Positions 44,124 through 55,513 are shown, counted from the first letter of the stretch. The stretch is DNA of 64,000 nt from Azomonas macrocytogenes (GCF_014191985.1 NZ_JACHXI010000006.1:62001-126000), one strand, 5' to 3'. The notes: a model not told the origin generated them from the letters alone. Numbers and translations are program-made.

Positions 44124-45485
44124 TCACCCTTCCAACAGCACGCACTGGTTGCGACCGTTGCTCTTGGCTTGATAGAGCGCCTGGTCGGCGCGCTGCAGCA
44201 GTTGCTGGTAGTCGGGATGGCCGTCGTGGGGAGCGATCCCGACGCTGACGGTGATGTGCAACTCCCGGTCCTGTGGCAGTTTGAAGCGTTCGCTTTCGAT
44301 CAGCTGGCGCAGCTTTTCGGCGGCCAGCAGGGCTTTTTCCGGAATGATGTCCACTAGGATCACGAGAAACTCCTCGCCACCCATGCGGAAGGCGTAGTCG
44401 CCACCACGGGTATTGGACGAGAGGATTCCAGCGACTTGTTGCAGGACCAGATCGCCTGCTTCGTGGCCGTAGGTGTCGTTGATCGACTTGAAATGGTCCA
44501 CGTCCAGCATCAGTACGGCGAAGCTCTGCCCCGAGGTACGGCTGTAGTGCATTTCCTTGCCCATGACCACCGGCAGGAATTTACGGTTCAGCAGCCGGGT
44601 CAGCACATCGCGACCGGCTTCCAGTTCACCGGCCTGTTCGAACAGGCTGTCCAGCAGGTATTTGATCGAGCGGGTTCGTTCCCGGATCTGACGCAGGGTA
44701 TCGATCCCGCTGTTGGTATCGGCCAGTTTCGGCAGATAGTGGTCGATTTCGTGGATCAGTTGCAGGACGTTGTTGCTCTCGGGTGAACCCTGGAAGGCAT
44801 GGGAGGCCTTGTGCCGGAACCACAGACCGAATTCGGCTCCGGTGAGCGTTGACAGGGTTTCGGGTGTGTTGCCGGTAGCCAGGTCGAACATCAGCTGGTT
44901 TTCCCAGTCCAGCAGAGCGGCGCGCTGGCGTTCTTTCTCGACGCGGATGTTGTGCGAGATGGAAAACAGGCGGTAGGCCTCCTCGGCTCGAGAGCTGCGA
45001 TCGTGGGACTGGGAGAAGGCCAGGCACATGATTTCCAGCGCCAGATCGATGAGGCCATAGCACAGGCTGCTCGCCTCGCGGCGCCGGGTATCGTCCAGAT
45101 TGCGTTCTTCGAGCAGTTCGACCAGGTGGTTCTTCAGCAGGCGACCGCCGCGCAGGACCAGGCTGACGGGGATTTCCACGCGTGCATGCACCTGACCAAT
45201 GCTCTTTTGCTGTTCGATGTTGTGTTTCAGCTCCTCGGGCGTCGTGACCGAGAACAGCGCGATGATCCATTGCTGCAGCGAGTGACTCAGGTGGTTCTTG
45301 ACTTGTTCGTGGCTGAGAAAGCTGGCCGAGGCAGGGTCTTTGAGCATTTCCCGGTAGAACAACGCTGTCAGCTCGGCGGCATGCTGCCTGGCCAGCACCC
45401 GTACCTCGTCGCGGGCTTCGGCCGAAGTGCGGGCGATCAGGTTTCGCCATTCGGTGGTCAGCTGTTCGGTCTGGGGCTGCTGCAT
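44124..45485 (-). CDS. Globin-coupled diguanylate cyclase (DosC-like)
   Basis: A 453-residue cytoplasmic oxygen sensor. The N-terminal globin domain (about 1-160) has proximal His100 in VHARVEIP and Tyr44 in LFYRE, matching His98 and Tyr43 of E. coli DosC. A helical middle domain follows, and then a GGDEF domain with GGEEF at 369-373 and an RxxD inhibitory site at 360-363, so synthesis of c-di-GMP with product feedback is expected. The ATG at 45485 has an AAGGAAGG site. No matching phosphodiesterase adjoins. Confidence 0.92.
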   Translation of the reverse strand: MQQPQTEQLTTEWRNLIARTSAEARDEVRVLARQHAAELTALFYREMLKDPASASFLSHEQVKNHLSHSLQQWIIALFSVTTPEELKHNIEQQKSIGQVHARVEIPVSLVLRGGRLLKNHLVELLEERNLDDTRRREASSLCYGLIDLALEIMCLAFSQSHDRSSRAEEAYRLFSISHNIRVEKERQRAALLDWENQLMFDLATGNTPETLSTLTGAEFGLWFRHKASHAFQGSPESNNVLQLIHEIDHYLPKLADTNSGIDTLRQIRERTRSIKYLLDSLFEQAGELEAGRDVLTRLLNRKFLPVVMGKEMHYSRTSGQSFAVLMLDVDHFKSINDTYGHEAGDLVLQQVAGILSSNTRGGDYAFRMGGEEFLVILVDIIPEKALLAAEKLRQLIESERFKLPQDRELHITVSVGIAPHDGHPDYQQLLQRADQALYQAKSNGRNQCVLLEG

Positions 45486-45569
45486 GAGTACGCCTTCCTT
45501 AAAAGCGCAGGTCGAGGTTGCGCTTGTCGATATTGAGGGTACGGGCACCGGTCACGCCTGGTTGATCGA

Positions 45570-46310
45570 TCACACCTGGCTTTCCAGCTCCTTGACGGTT
45601 GCGTGAATCCATTGTTCTGCGCGCTGATTGAGTTCCGCGATGGCACGTGGGCCTTCACCTTCGGCCAGCAGCGGTGGGCCGATGACTACCTGGATGGTGC
45701 CCGGGCGCTTGCTCCAGCCGGTGCGCGGCCAGAAACTGCCGGCGTTGTGTGCTATCGGCAGGATCGGCAGTCCGGCATTCGCGGCAAGCGCTGCGCCACT
45801 ACGGGAAAACTTGCCCGGTTCGCCGACCGGTACGCGCGTGCCTTCGGGAAAGATCAGCACCCAGATGCCTTGTTGTAGGCGCTCATGGCCTTGGATTGCA
45901 ACCTGCTTGAGCGCCATCTTGGGGTTGTCGCGGTCGATGGCGATGGGCTTGATCAAGCGTATCGCCCAGCCGAAAAATGGAATGTCGAGCAGTTCGCGTT
46001 TGAGTACCTGGGTCAGCGGCGAGAAGAAGCTGCCGGTGAGAAAGAAGGTCTCCCAGGCGCTCTGGTGATTGGCGAGAATCACGCAAGGTCGCTCGGGAAT
46101 GTTCTCCTGACCAATGACCCGGTAGTCGATATCGACCAACACCTGTGTGGCACGGATCGCGTTGTGGCACCAACTATGGGCGACCAGGCGGTAGCGGCGA
46201 TAGGTCGAGAGGAAGGGCGCGCAGGTCACGCCGACCAGGCACCAGAGGCCGGCGGTCAGGCCAAAATAGGCATAGAGCAGGACGATGCGCAGCTTGTACG
46301 TGAGGGTCAT
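45570..46310 (-). CDS. plsC: 1-acyl-sn-glycerol-3-phosphate acyltransferase
   Basis: A 246-residue membrane acyltransferase of phospholipid synthesis. It has the catalytic motif NHQSAWE (HX4D/E-type, with Glu) and the substrate motif FPEGTR, and one N-terminal membrane segment. It starts inside the gmhB stop (four-base overlap) and ends the glyQ-glyS-gmhB-plsC operon, as in other pseudomonads near the origin. Confidence 0.93.
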   Translation of the reverse strand: MTLTYKLRIVLLYAYFGLTAGLWCLVGVTCAPFLSTYRRYRLVAHSWCHNAIRATQVLVDIDYRVIGQENIPERPCVILANHQSAWETFFLTGSFFSPLTQVLKRELLDIPFFGWAIRLIKPIAIDRDNPKMALKQVAIQGHERLQQGIWVLIFPEGTRVPVGEPGKFSRSGAALAANAGLPILPIAHNAGSFWPRTGWSKRPGTIQVVIGPPLLAEGEGPRAIAELNQRAEQWIHATVKELESQV

Positions 46311-46867
46311 CGGGAGGTTCCGAGTAGATGGTCGACGACTGCTGCGAGGTCCGCGAAGACCTGAGTACCGACCGGCAATTGCTGTTGCCGGGTGTGCTGG
46401 CCCTTGCCGGTTTCGACCAGGTAGGGCGTTCCCTGCAGCGCCAGTCCGGCCTGCAGATCACGCAGGCTATCGCCTATCACCGGTACGCCGGCCAGATCCT
46501 CTCGTTCGAAGTGTTCGGCAATCTGGCGATAGAGGCCGGGAAGCGGCTTGCGGCAGTCGCATCCCTCGTCCGGGCCGTGCGGGCAGTGCACGATCAGGTT
46601 GATGCAACCACCTGCTTCCATGGCCAGTTGCTGCATCTTGAAATGCATGCGCTCCAGTTCCGCGCGGGTGAACAGGCCACGGGCGACCCCTGACTGGTTG
46701 GTCGCGACGGCCACGGTCCAGCCGGCCTGGCACAGGCGGGCGATGGCTTCCAGCGAGCCGGGAATGGGTATCCAGGCTTCCGGTGACTTGATGTAGTCGT
46801 CGGAGTCTTCATTGATGACCCCGTCGCGATCGAGCACGATCAGTTTCGAGGCGTTCTGGTGTCTCAT
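46307..46867 (-). CDS. gmhB: D-glycero-beta-D-manno-heptose 1,7-bisphosphate 7-phosphatase
   Basis: A 186-residue HAD-superfamily phosphatase for LPS heptose synthesis. The nucleophile motif LIVLDRDGVIN opens the protein. Cysteines of the GmhB zinc site are in CPHGPDEGCDC, and IGDSLRDLQAG supplies motif IV. The ATG at 46867 fits the family N-terminus; a long upstream frame is a shadow of glyS. Confidence 0.93.
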   Translation of the reverse strand: MRHQNASKLIVLDRDGVINEDSDDYIKSPEAWIPIPGSLEAIARLCQAGWTVAVATNQSGVARGLFTRAELERMHFKMQQLAMEAGGCINLIVHCPHGPDEGCDCRKPLPGLYRQIAEHFEREDLAGVPVIGDSLRDLQAGLALQGTPYLVETGKGQHTRQQQLPVGTQVFADLAAVVDHLLGTSR

Positions 46868-46899
46868 CGGTCGTTCCTGGCAAAGATGATGCGTTCGGT

Positions 46900-46953
46900 C
46901 GGCTGGCTCCACGCCCGGGCAGCGTGGAGTCTTGGGCGAAAGCCCGTCAGCCG
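46900..46953 (-). other. Structured spacer between glyS and gmhB
   Basis: The spacer can fold as a three-arm structure: outer stem CGGCTG/CAGCCG (46900-46905 with 46948-46953, overlapping the glyS stop), an eight-pair hairpin CTCCACGC/GCGTGGAG (46907-46914 with 46922-46929), and a small hairpin GGGC-GAAA-GCCC (46934-46945). No T-run is present, so it may be a processing or stability element in the operon mRNA. Confidence 0.4.
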
Positions 46954-48997
46954 AGCGCAGAAATGTCGGCGACACCCAGGAACAGGCCGCGCAGCCTGGC
47001 CAGCAGGGCGTAGCGGTTGGCCCGCACGGCTTGGTCCTCGGCATTGACCAGCACCGCCTCGAAGAAGGCATCCACCGGCCCGCGCAGGCTGGCCAGGCGC
47101 TCCAGCGCTTCGCGGTAACGGCGCTCGGCAGCCAGCGGTGCCACGGTGTGGTCGGCCTGCTGGATCGCCGAGTACAGCGAGAACTCGGTGGCATTGTCGA
47201 AGAAGCGCGGATCGATACTGGTCGGCAGTTTGCCTTCGTATTTGTCCAGCAGGTTGGACACGCGCTTGTTGGCCGCCGCCAGGGCTTCGGCGCCCGGCAG
47301 CTTGCGGAAGGCCCGCACGGCCTGCACGCGCTGGTCGAAATCCAGTGCCGAGACCGGTTGCACGGCGCGTACCGCGAGATACACGGGCACTTGTACGCCT
47401 TCATCTTCATAACGGGCCCGCAGGCGGTCGAAGATGAATTCCACCACCTGCTCGCTCAGGCCCTGTGCCTTGATCCGGTCGCCGTACTGGGCGACCGCGA
47501 CGTCTACGGCCTTGCTCAGGTTCAGTTCCAGTTCTTTCTCGATCAGGATGCGCAGTACGCCCAGCGCGGCACGGCGCAGGGCGTAAGGGTCCTTGCTGCC
47601 GGTCGGCGGCATGCCGATACCGAAGATGCCAGCCAGCGTATCCAGTTTATCGGCCACCGCCACGGCGGCACCGGTCAGGGTCGTCGGCAGTTCGGCCCCG
47701 GCGCCGCGTGGCATGTACTGCTCGTTCAGGGCCAGGGCGATATCTTCCGCTTCGCCATCGTTGCGAGCATAGTAATAACCGGCAACGCCCTGCATTTCCG
47801 GGAACTCGCCGACCATCTCGCTGGCCAGATCGCACTTGGAGAGAAGGCCCGCCCGGGCGGCGTGCGTGGCGTCGCCGCCGATGCGCTCAGCGATCCAGGC
47901 GGCAAGTCTGGAGACTCGTTCGGCCTTCTCGTAAACTGTGCCCAACTGTGCCTGGAACACCACTTTCGACAGGCGCTGGTTGAAGCTTTCCAGCGACTGC
48001 TTCTGGTCCTGGTTGAAAAAGAATTCGGCGTCGGTCAGGCGCGGGCGCACGACCTTTTCGTTACCGGAAACGATCTGGCCTGGGTCGCGGCTTTCCAGGT
48101 TGGCAACGGTGATGAAGCGCGGCAACAGCTTGCCGGATTCGTCCAGCAGGCAGAAGTATTTCTGGTTGTCCTGCATGGTGGAGATCAACGCTTCCTGCGG
48201 TACGGCGAGGAAGCGTTCCTCGAAAGAGCAGGCCAGCGGCACTGGCCACTCGACCAGCGCGGTAACTTCATCGAGCAGCGCTGGCGGCACGATGGCCTTG
48301 CCCTTCTGTTCGCTGGCCAGTTGCTCGACGCCCTTGGCGATACGGTCGCGGCGCTCCTTGAAGTCGGCGATCACGTAGGCGGAGCGCAGGTCTTCGGCAT
48401 AGGTGGCTGGCGAGCTGATCCGCACTTCGCCCGGATGGTGGAAACGGTGTCCACGCGAGGTGCGGCCGGCGGTCTGGGCGAGGATTTCGCACTCGATCAC
48501 GTTATCGCCGAACAGCATCACCAGCCACTGGGTCGGCCGGACAAACTCATCCTTGCGCGCGGCCCAGCGCATGCGCTTGGGAATCGGCAGGGCAGCCAGG
48601 GCGGCCTCGACGATACCGGGCAGCAGGCTGCTGGCAGGCTGGCCGGGAATCTGGCGGTTGAATTTCAGTTTGGCGCCGCTGCGGTCGATTTCGGCCAGAT
48701 CGACGCCGCACTTGCGGGCAAAGCCGAGCGCGGCCTGGGTCGGCTGGCCTTCTTCGTCGAACGCGGCCTGGGTCGGTGGGCCGTCCAGGTTCACCGAGCG
48801 ATCCGGTTGCTGGATCGCCAGGCGCTTGACCAGCACAGCCAGGCGCCGGGGTGCGGCGTAGACCAGCGCGCCATGGTAGCTCAGCCCGGCGTCCTTGATG
48901 CCTTTTTCGACCCCGGCAAGGAAGGCGTCGCCCAGGTTTTTTAGGGCCTTGGGTGGCAGTTCCTCGGTACCCAGTTCGACCAGAAAGTCTTGCGTGT

Positions 48998-49001
<4 letters not shown>
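46947..49001 (-). CDS. glyS: Glycine--tRNA ligase beta subunit
   Basis: A 684-residue beta chain of the heterotetrameric bacterial glycyl-tRNA synthetase. The N-terminus [19 protein letters not shown], the GPPTQAAFD stretch and a C-terminal DALR/anticodon-binding region are typical. It recognises tRNA-Gly. Its start overlaps the glyQ stop by four bases. Confidence 0.97.
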
Positions 49002-49945
<944 letters not shown>

Positions 49946-50036
49946 GAGTTCACCTGTGCAGGGCTTCGACAGAAAGCCGGTAAGTATACGCGATTGCACC
50001 GTTTCGGGTGCTTCCCCATCTGTTGAGAACGCTAAT

Positions 50037-50588
50037 ATGCCTCGTTGTGCCTGGTGCGGCAGCGATCCGCTGTATATCGACTACCACGACCACGAGTGGG
50101 GCGTGCCGTTACGCGAGCCGCGCGCGCTGTTCGAGCTGTTGCTGCTGGAAGGCTTCCAGGCTGGTCTGGCCTGGATCACCGTGCTGAGAAAGCGCGAGCG
50201 CTACCGCCAAGTGTTGTTCGGCTTCGATCCGCAGCGCCTGGCGTGCATGAGCGATGCGCAGATCGAGACGCTGTTGCAGGACCCCGGCATCATCCGCCAC
50301 CGGCGCAAGCTGGAGGCTGCGCGCAGCAACGCCCGGGCCTGGTTGCGCCTGGATGATCCGGTCGCGTGGCTCTGGTCATTCGTCGGCGGTATGCCACGGA
50401 TCAATCGTTTTGCCTCGCTCGCCGAGGTGCCGGCTGTCACGCTGGAGGCCGAGGCGATGAGCAAAGCGTTGAAAAAGGCTGGCTTCACCTTTGTCGGGCC
50501 GACGATCTGCTACGCCTTCATGCAGGCGAGCGGGATGGTGATGGATCATATCCTCGACTGCGAGCGCCACGCCGAACTGGCGGGCTGA
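50037..50588 (+). CDS. tag: DNA-3-methyladenine glycosylase I
   Basis: A 183-residue base-excision repair glycosylase. Zinc ligands of Tag are present: Cys4 in PRCAWCG, His in YHDHEWG, and His/Cys in the C-terminal HILDCERH. The conserved [17 protein letters not shown] follows. The ATG at 50037 matches the family; an upstream in-frame ATG lies in the divergent glyQ leader. It removes 3-methyladenine from alkylated DNA. Confidence 0.95.
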   Translation: MPRCAWCGSDPLYIDYHDHEWGVPLREPRALFELLLLEGFQAGLAWITVLRKRERYRQVLFGFDPQRLACMSDAQIETLLQDPGIIRHRRKLEAARSNARAWLRLDDPVAWLWSFVGGMPRINRFASLAEVPAVTLEAEAMSKALKKAGFTFVGPTICYAFMQASGMVMDHILDCERHAELAG

Positions 50589-50603
50589 TCCACCTCTATT
50601 ATG

Positions 50604-50631
50604 GGTGCCGAATTATACAAGGCCCGGCACC
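50604..50631. terminator. Possible hairpin between convergent tag and copB
   Basis: A seven-pair perfect stem (GGTGCCG at 50604-50610 with CGGCACC at 50625-50631) and a 14-base loop in the 52-bp convergent gap. No T-run, so termination is only suggested by position. Confidence 0.3.
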
Positions 50632-50640
50632 GTGCGGCTG

Positions 50641-51561
50641 TCAGAACCACAGGCGTATGCCGGCGACGAAGCGCCATTCTTCGACAGCTTCGCCTTCTTC
50701 ACGAAGCATGTTGGCCGTGCCGTCGTAGGAACGGCTCCAATTGACCCCGATATAGGGTGCGAACTGGCGGACGAATTCGTAGCGCAGGCGCAGGCCGGCT
50801 TCGATCTCGGACAGGCCGGCACCCACGCCACGGCTTTCGTCGTTGCGGCCGTAGACATTGATTTCCGTCGTGGGTTGCAGGATCAGGCGGTTGGTGAGCA
50901 GCAGGTCGTAGGTGGCTTCGAAACGGGCCGAGGTCTGGCCGTTTTCGCCATAGTAGCCGGTGGCTTCGATATCGATATTGTAGAAGGTGCCCTGGGCGCC
51001 CAGGGCAGCCCAGGTCTGGGCCGATTCCGGTTTGAAGTCGTGGCGTACTCCACCAACCAGATCCCAATTGTTGTTCAGGGCATGGCCCCACATGGCATGG
51101 ATTTCCGCCTGCTCGGTGAGGCCGTTGCTGCGCTCGCCTTGAGAGCGCAGCACCAGTCGGTCGACATCGCCGCCGATCCAGCCTTGCGCATCCCAGTTCA
51201 GGGCGCTGCCGTCGTCGGCATCCTGGTATTCCAGCTTTTCGAACAGAAAAAAACGGCGAATCGCACTGTCGTGCAAGGTATGGCCGGATACATGGGGAAA
51301 GGCGGCTCGGCGGTCCGCGGCGGTGATCGGTGCAATGGGCGTCCGGCTTTGGGCTGTGGCGGTGCCATCGTCATGCGTCATACCGTGGTGATCCATGGCG
51401 TGAGCGGCATTGCCCGTTCCTGCGTGCGTGCCCATGGATGATCTGCCGGAATGATGCTTGTGGTCGTCTTCGGCCAAGGCGACGGGGACCTGGGCGACCC
51501 CCAGCAGACCGAGGGCGAAAGCGCTGCCCAGTAGCGGCTTGTGGCTGAAAGATAGGTTCAT
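50641..51561 (-). CDS. copB: Copper resistance protein B
   Basis: A 306-residue outer-membrane protein: signal peptide ([21 protein letters not shown]), a His/Met-rich metal-binding region at about 33-65 ([13 protein letters not shown], then [12 protein letters not shown]), and a C-terminal CopB beta-barrel ending in aromatic RLWF. It binds or sequesters copper at the outer membrane. It starts eight bases after copA and is cotranscribed with it. CopC and CopD are not adjacent. Confidence 0.93.
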   Translation of the reverse strand: MNLSFSHKPLLGSAFALGLLGVAQVPVALAEDDHKHHSGRSSMGTHAGTGNAAHAMDHHGMTHDDGTATAQSRTPIAPITAADRRAAFPHVSGHTLHDSAIRRFFLFEKLEYQDADDGSALNWDAQGWIGGDVDRLVLRSQGERSNGLTEQAEIHAMWGHALNNNWDLVGGVRHDFKPESAQTWAALGAQGTFYNIDIEATGYYGENGQTSARFEATYDLLLTNRLILQPTTEINVYGRNDESRGVGAGLSEIEAGLRLRYEFVRQFAPYIGVNWSRSYDGTANMLREEGEAVEEWRFVAGIRLWF

Positions 51562-51568
51562 GGCGATC

Positions 51569-53269
51569 TCACTCGTCCACGATCACTTCGCGGAACATGC
51601 CCATTTCCATGTGGTACAGCATGTGGCAGTGATAAGCCCAGCGACCCAGCGCGTCGGCTGTCACGCGATAGCTGCGCTTGGTGCCGGGCGGCATGTCGAT
51701 GGTGTGTTTGCGCACCAGGAAATTGCCGTGCTCGTCTTCAAGGTCGCTCCACATGCCATGCAGGTGGATGGGGTGGGCCATCATGGTGTCGTTGACCAGA
51801 GTGATGCGCAGGCGCTCGCCGTATTTCAGGCGCAGTGGCTGGGCAGCGGAGAACTTGATGCCGTCGAAGGACCAGGCGAAGCGCTCCATGTTGCCGGTCA
51901 GGTGCAGTTCGAGGGTGCGGCCGGGCTCGCGGCCGTCCGGATCGGCGAAGCGGCTGCGCAGGTCCGCATAACGCAGCACGCGCCGGCCGTTGTCGCGCAG
52001 ACCGATGCCCGGATCGTCCAGCTTGGGCTGGGGATACAGGGTTTGCATGTCGACCAGTGGGTTGTGGGATTCCGAGGCGGGATGCTGTTGCATCTGGCCA
52101 CCCATACTGCCGTGGTCCATCCCACCGTGCCCGCTGTCAGCCATGTCGCTGTGGTGCATGCCCACATCGTTCATGGTGAGTACCGGGCGCGGGTCCATCT
52201 CGGGAACTGCCGCGCTCAAGCCTTCGCGAACGGCCAGGGTGCCGCGCGCATGGCCGGTGCGATCCATGGACTGGGCGAAGAGGGTGTAGGCCTCGGCCTG
52301 GGGTTCGACGATCACGTCGAAGGTTTCTGCGACCGCGATGCGCAACTCGTCGACCTCGACCGGTTCGACCGGTTGGCCGTCGGCTGCCACGACAGTCAGC
52401 TTCAGGCCCGGAATGCGTAGGTCGAAGTAGGTCATGGACGAACCATTGATGAATCGCAGGCGGATCTTCTCACCCGGTTGGAAGAGCGCGGTCCAGTTGT
52501 CGTCGGGTGCCCGGCCGTTGAGCAGATAGGTGTAGGTATAGCCGCTGACGTCGGAAATGTCGGTGGGGTTCATGGTCATCCTGGCCCAGCCCATGCGCTC
52601 GGAGAGGGTCGACAGCCAGCCGTGCTCGCTCACATCGTGGATGAAATCGAACACGGTGCGCTGCTGGTAGTTGTAGTAGTCGGACTGTTTCTTGAGTTTG
52701 GACAAGACCCGCTCCGGGTTCTCATCGGTCCAGTCGGTGAGCATCACCACGTAGTCGCGGTCGCAGTGCCAAGGCTCTGCCGTGCTGGGTTCGATCACCA
52801 GCGCGCCGTAGACGCCCGATTGCTCCTGCAGCGCCGAATGGCTGTGATACCAGTAGGTGCCGTGCTGGCGGACCTTGAAGTGGTATTCGTACAGGCCGCC
52901 CGGGGCTATGCCGTCGAAGCTCATGCCGGGCACGCCGTCCATGTTGGCTGGCAGGAGGATGCCGTGCCAATGGATCGAACCGGGTGCGTCCAGCCGGTTC
53001 CTGACCCGCAGCGTGACGGTATCGCCTTCGCGCCAGCGCAAGGTCGGGCCGGGCAGGGTGCCGTTGATGGTCATGGCACGGTGGCTGGCGCCGGCGAAAT
53101 CGACACTGGTTTGCGCCAGCAGCAGATCGAATTCGTTGCCTGTCAGTATGGCCGGGCGGTGCCGTCGGCCTGTTGCCTGCAGCGGTGCGTGCCACAGGCC
53201 GAGCTGCGCGAGCAGGCCGCCGGCGGCCAGGCTTTTGACGAAAGTCCGGCGCAAAATCTTGTCTTGCAT
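51569..53269 (-). CDS. copA: Copper resistance multicopper oxidase CopA
   Basis: A 566-residue periplasmic multicopper oxidase with a Tat signal ([19 protein letters not shown]). Copper ligands are seen in [29 protein letters not shown] and [14 protein letters not shown] Met/His-rich insert ([18 protein letters not shown]) near 395-425 likely binds Cu(I). The ATG at 53269 places the Tat motif at the N-terminus. With CopB it gives periplasmic copper tolerance. No copRS two-component genes are nearby. Confidence 0.95.
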   Translation of the reverse strand: MQDKILRRTFVKSLAAGGLLAQLGLWHAPLQATGRRHRPAILTGNEFDLLLAQTSVDFAGASHRAMTINGTLPGPTLRWREGDTVTLRVRNRLDAPGSIHWHGILLPANMDGVPGMSFDGIAPGGLYEYHFKVRQHGTYWYHSHSALQEQSGVYGALVIEPSTAEPWHCDRDYVVMLTDWTDENPERVLSKLKKQSDYYNYQQRTVFDFIHDVSEHGWLSTLSERMGWARMTMNPTDISDVSGYTYTYLLNGRAPDDNWTALFQPGEKIRLRFINGSSMTYFDLRIPGLKLTVVAADGQPVEPVEVDELRIAVAETFDVIVEPQAEAYTLFAQSMDRTGHARGTLAVREGLSAAVPEMDPRPVLTMNDVGMHHSDMADSGHGGMDHGSMGGQMQQHPASESHNPLVDMQTLYPQPKLDDPGIGLRDNGRRVLRYADLRSRFADPDGREPGRTLELHLTGNMERFAWSFDGIKFSAAQPLRLKYGERLRITLVNDTMMAHPIHLHGMWSDLEDEHGNFLVRKHTIDMPPGTKRSYRVTADALGRWAYHCHMLYHMEMGMFREVIVDE

Positions 53270-53404
53270 AGGGTGATCCGGGCTGCAGGTTTCGTGGTTG
53301 GAACGAGCAAAGTCGTTATGGCAAGGCAGGGTTGGGCAGCGCAACGCCGTAATAGTGCGCAGCGCTGTATGGAATCGGCTGGTATCGCCGGCAAACAGCC
53401 GAGG

Positions 53405-54415
53405 TCAGGCCGAACGCAGCTGCGCCACGATCTCGAAGGCCCGGTGGCGATCGTTCGGCTCGTACATGTCGTTGGTGAAGATCAACTCATCGGCCCGAGT
53501 CTGCTCCAGCAACACCTCCAGGCGCGCGCGGACCTTGCGCGGGCCGCCGATCAGCGCCATGCCCAGGAAGTTGCCCACCGCATCCTGCTCGTGCGGCAGC
53601 CAGACGCCCTGCATGCTCTTGATCGGCGGACGCAGTACCCGGCTCTGGCTGCGCAGCAGCGCCAGTACTCGCTGAAAGGCCGTGGTGGCCAGGTATTCGG
53701 CGCGCTCGTCGCTGTCGGCGGCATACAGCGGTACGCCAAGCATCACATAGGGTTTGTCCAGGGCTTCGGATGGCTGGAACTGGTCGCGATAGAGCCTGAT
53801 CGCCTCATGCACATAAAGCGGTGCGAAATGCGAGGCGAAGGCATAAGGCAGCCCCATGGAGGCCGCCAACTGTGCGCTGAACAGGCTGGAACCGAGCAAC
53901 CAGAGGGGGACGCGGGTATTGGTTCCGGGAATGGCGAATACCCGCTGATTCGGTTGCGGCGGGCCGAGCAGTGCCCGGACCTGCGCGACATCGGCAGGGA
54001 ATTCGTCGTCGTCGTCGCTGCTCCGGTTTCGCCGCAGGGCCTGCATGGTGTAGCGATCGGTACCTGGCGCGCGCCCGAGCCCCAGGTCGATGCGTCCCGG
54101 ATAGAGGGTTTCCAGGGTGCCGAACTGTTCGGCGATCACCAGTGGTGAGTGGTTCGACAGCATCACGCCACCCGCGCCAACTCGGATGCGCGAGGTGCCG
54201 GCCGCCAGATAGCCGATCAGGACCGAGGTGGCCGAACTGGCGATGCCGTCCATGTTGTGATGCTCGGCGACCCAGAAACGCTCGAAACCCAGTCCTTCCA
54301 CATGACGGGCCAGGGCCAGGGAGTTATGCAGGGCCTGGGCCGGGCTACCATCGTCACGAATGGGCGCGAGGTCCAGGGTGGAAAAACGGATCTGATCGAG
54401 TCGTGGCATGGTCAA
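53405..54415 (-). CDS. LLM class flavin-dependent oxidoreductase
   Basis: A 336-residue luciferase-like monooxygenase, related to the YhbW/'MsnO8' single-component group: [40 protein letters not shown] and [10 protein letters not shown]. It probably uses FMNH2. The substrate is unknown; some members act on organosulfur compounds, which would fit the sulfur genes nearby, but this is speculation. The start is ATG at 54415; MPRLD two codons later is also possible. Confidence 0.88.
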   Translation of the reverse strand: MTMPRLDQIRFSTLDLAPIRDDGSPAQALHNSLALARHVEGLGFERFWVAEHHNMDGIASSATSVLIGYLAAGTSRIRVGAGGVMLSNHSPLVIAEQFGTLETLYPGRIDLGLGRAPGTDRYTMQALRRNRSSDDDDEFPADVAQVRALLGPPQPNQRVFAIPGTNTRVPLWLLGSSLFSAQLAASMGLPYAFASHFAPLYVHEAIRLYRDQFQPSEALDKPYVMLGVPLYAADSDERAEYLATTAFQRVLALLRSQSRVLRPPIKSMQGVWLPHEQDAVGNFLGMALIGGPRKVRARLEVLLEQTRADELIFTNDMYEPNDRHRAFEIVAQLRSA

Positions 54416-54500
54416 GCTCGCGTTTTCCGCGATTCGCGGTACGGATGAAAGATGATCCGGCGCCGGGCCGGATCTGCTGCAGGATACGGCGGCGACACTT

Positions 54501-54675
54501 AGAACCTGTTCACGATCTGCTGCGCGTCGGCCAAACGGCGTTGAAACCAGCCTGGATCGCCAGCCCGGTCGAAATGCTCATTTACCATTCGTAAACTCGC
54601 ACGCGAGCCCGGTCCGCTTCCTCTGCCGTTTTCGCCACCGTTTGGCTCTAGCTCGCGAGATCGTGAACAGGTTCT
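54501..54675 (+). mobile_element. MITE-like 175-bp element, copy 2
   Basis: The termini are perfect 18-bp inverted repeats: AGAACCTGTTCACGATCT at 54501-54518 and AGATCGTGAACAGGTTCT at 54658-54675. The whole element is nearly identical to the inverted copy at 25782-25956. It carries no transposase and must have moved with help in trans. Its right end abuts, and supplies one base of, the stop codon of the neighbouring lipoprotein gene. No clear target-site duplication. Confidence 0.85.
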
Positions 54676-55115
54676 CACGGCCAGCAGTAGACCATTTCTG
54701 CCTCTGCCAGATCTTGATGCGCGGCATCTTGCAGGAAGGCATAAGGGTTGAATCCCAGCGAGTACGCTGCGATACGGTAACGCTGCCCGGCCTGGAATGC
54801 ATCGTAGTGGACCACCAGCTGGCAACTGCGACGATATTTGCCGGTATCCCGTCCACCCCCGCCTATGACTTCGAAGTCGTAACGCACTTCGAGTTCATGA
54901 GCACCAGGGGTTACCTGGAAATAACGCCCATCGTCGACCCGTGTTTCATCCAGCCGGTCGGCCATCAGATAGTCGCTCGGCGGCTTGCTCATGTCGACCC
55001 AGGCCTGTTTGAGGTCGGGCTCGGGCAATGGCCCGGCACAACCGGCCAGGGCCATCGGCAGTAGCGCGATAGCCAGTCTGGCCAGGTCGCCAGGCTTCAG
55101 GACGCGCCGCCGCAT
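54675..55115 (-). CDS. Predicted lipoprotein, paralogue 1
   Basis: A 146-residue lipoprotein (lipobox LAGC at about 22-25). The mature protein begins with a QAWVDM motif and contains GRYFQVTPGAHELEVRYDFE and RYRIAAYSLGFNP. It is clearly paralogous to the upstream gene, which it overlaps by 19 bases. Role unknown. Its stop codon lies at the edge of a MITE, so the original C-terminus may have been changed by that insertion. Confidence 0.8.
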   Translation of the reverse strand: MRRRVLKPGDLARLAIALLPMALAGCAGPLPEPDLKQAWVDMSKPPSDYLMADRLDETRVDDGRYFQVTPGAHELEVRYDFEVIGGGGRDTGKYRRSCQLVVHYDAFQAGQRYRIAAYSLGFNPYAFLQDAAHQDLAEAEMVYCWP

Positions 55116-55513
55116 CCCCGCTCCGTGGCACGGGCCAGCAGGTTATTGTTTGCATCGTAGAGCTTGGCCCACGGGCGGAAACCGAGGCCGCCGGCGACCA
55201 GGCGATAGCGGCTGCCGGCACTGAAATCGGCATATTCGAGGCTCAGCCGGCAGTCGCGCTGGAGCGGCTCGGTACCGCCCACATTGGCGGCATTGACGGT
55301 GAAGCGAGTGCGCATGTCCAGGCGGCGGCTACCAGGGTCGACCTGGAAATAACGGGTGTCACGCAGTTGCTCCTGATCCACCGCAAGGGCTTCGAGCTGA
55401 GTCTGGTTTTGCGGCTGCAAGTCGATCCACGCCTGGTCGGGGTTGGGGGTTGGTATCCACAGCGAACAACCGCCAAGGGAAAGCAATACCAGTCCGGGCA
55501 TCAAGCCGCGCAT
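55097..55513 (-). CDS. Predicted lipoprotein, paralogue 2
   Basis: A 138-residue lipoprotein with lipobox LGGC at residues 13-16. Shared blocks with the next gene are QAWIDL, TRYFQVDPGSRRLDMRTRF and SRYRLVAGGLGFRPWAKLYDA. The pair arose by tandem duplication and is translationally coupled. Function is unknown; size and pattern suggest a periplasmic-facing beta protein. Confidence 0.82.
   Translation of the reverse strand: MRGLMPGLVLLSLGGCSLWIPTPNPDQAWIDLQPQNQTQLEALAVDQEQLRDTRYFQVDPGSRRLDMRTRFTVNAANVGGTEPLQRDCRLSLEYADFSAGSRYRLVAGGLGFRPWAKLYDANNNLLARATERGCGGAS

Noticed and set aside
46932-48944. 670-codon plus-strand frame
   Set aside because: Complement of glyS with no recognisable domain.
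54578-54856. Frames across the second MITE and the lipoprotein 3' end
   Set aside because: Composed partly of MITE sequence and antisense to the lipoprotein gene.
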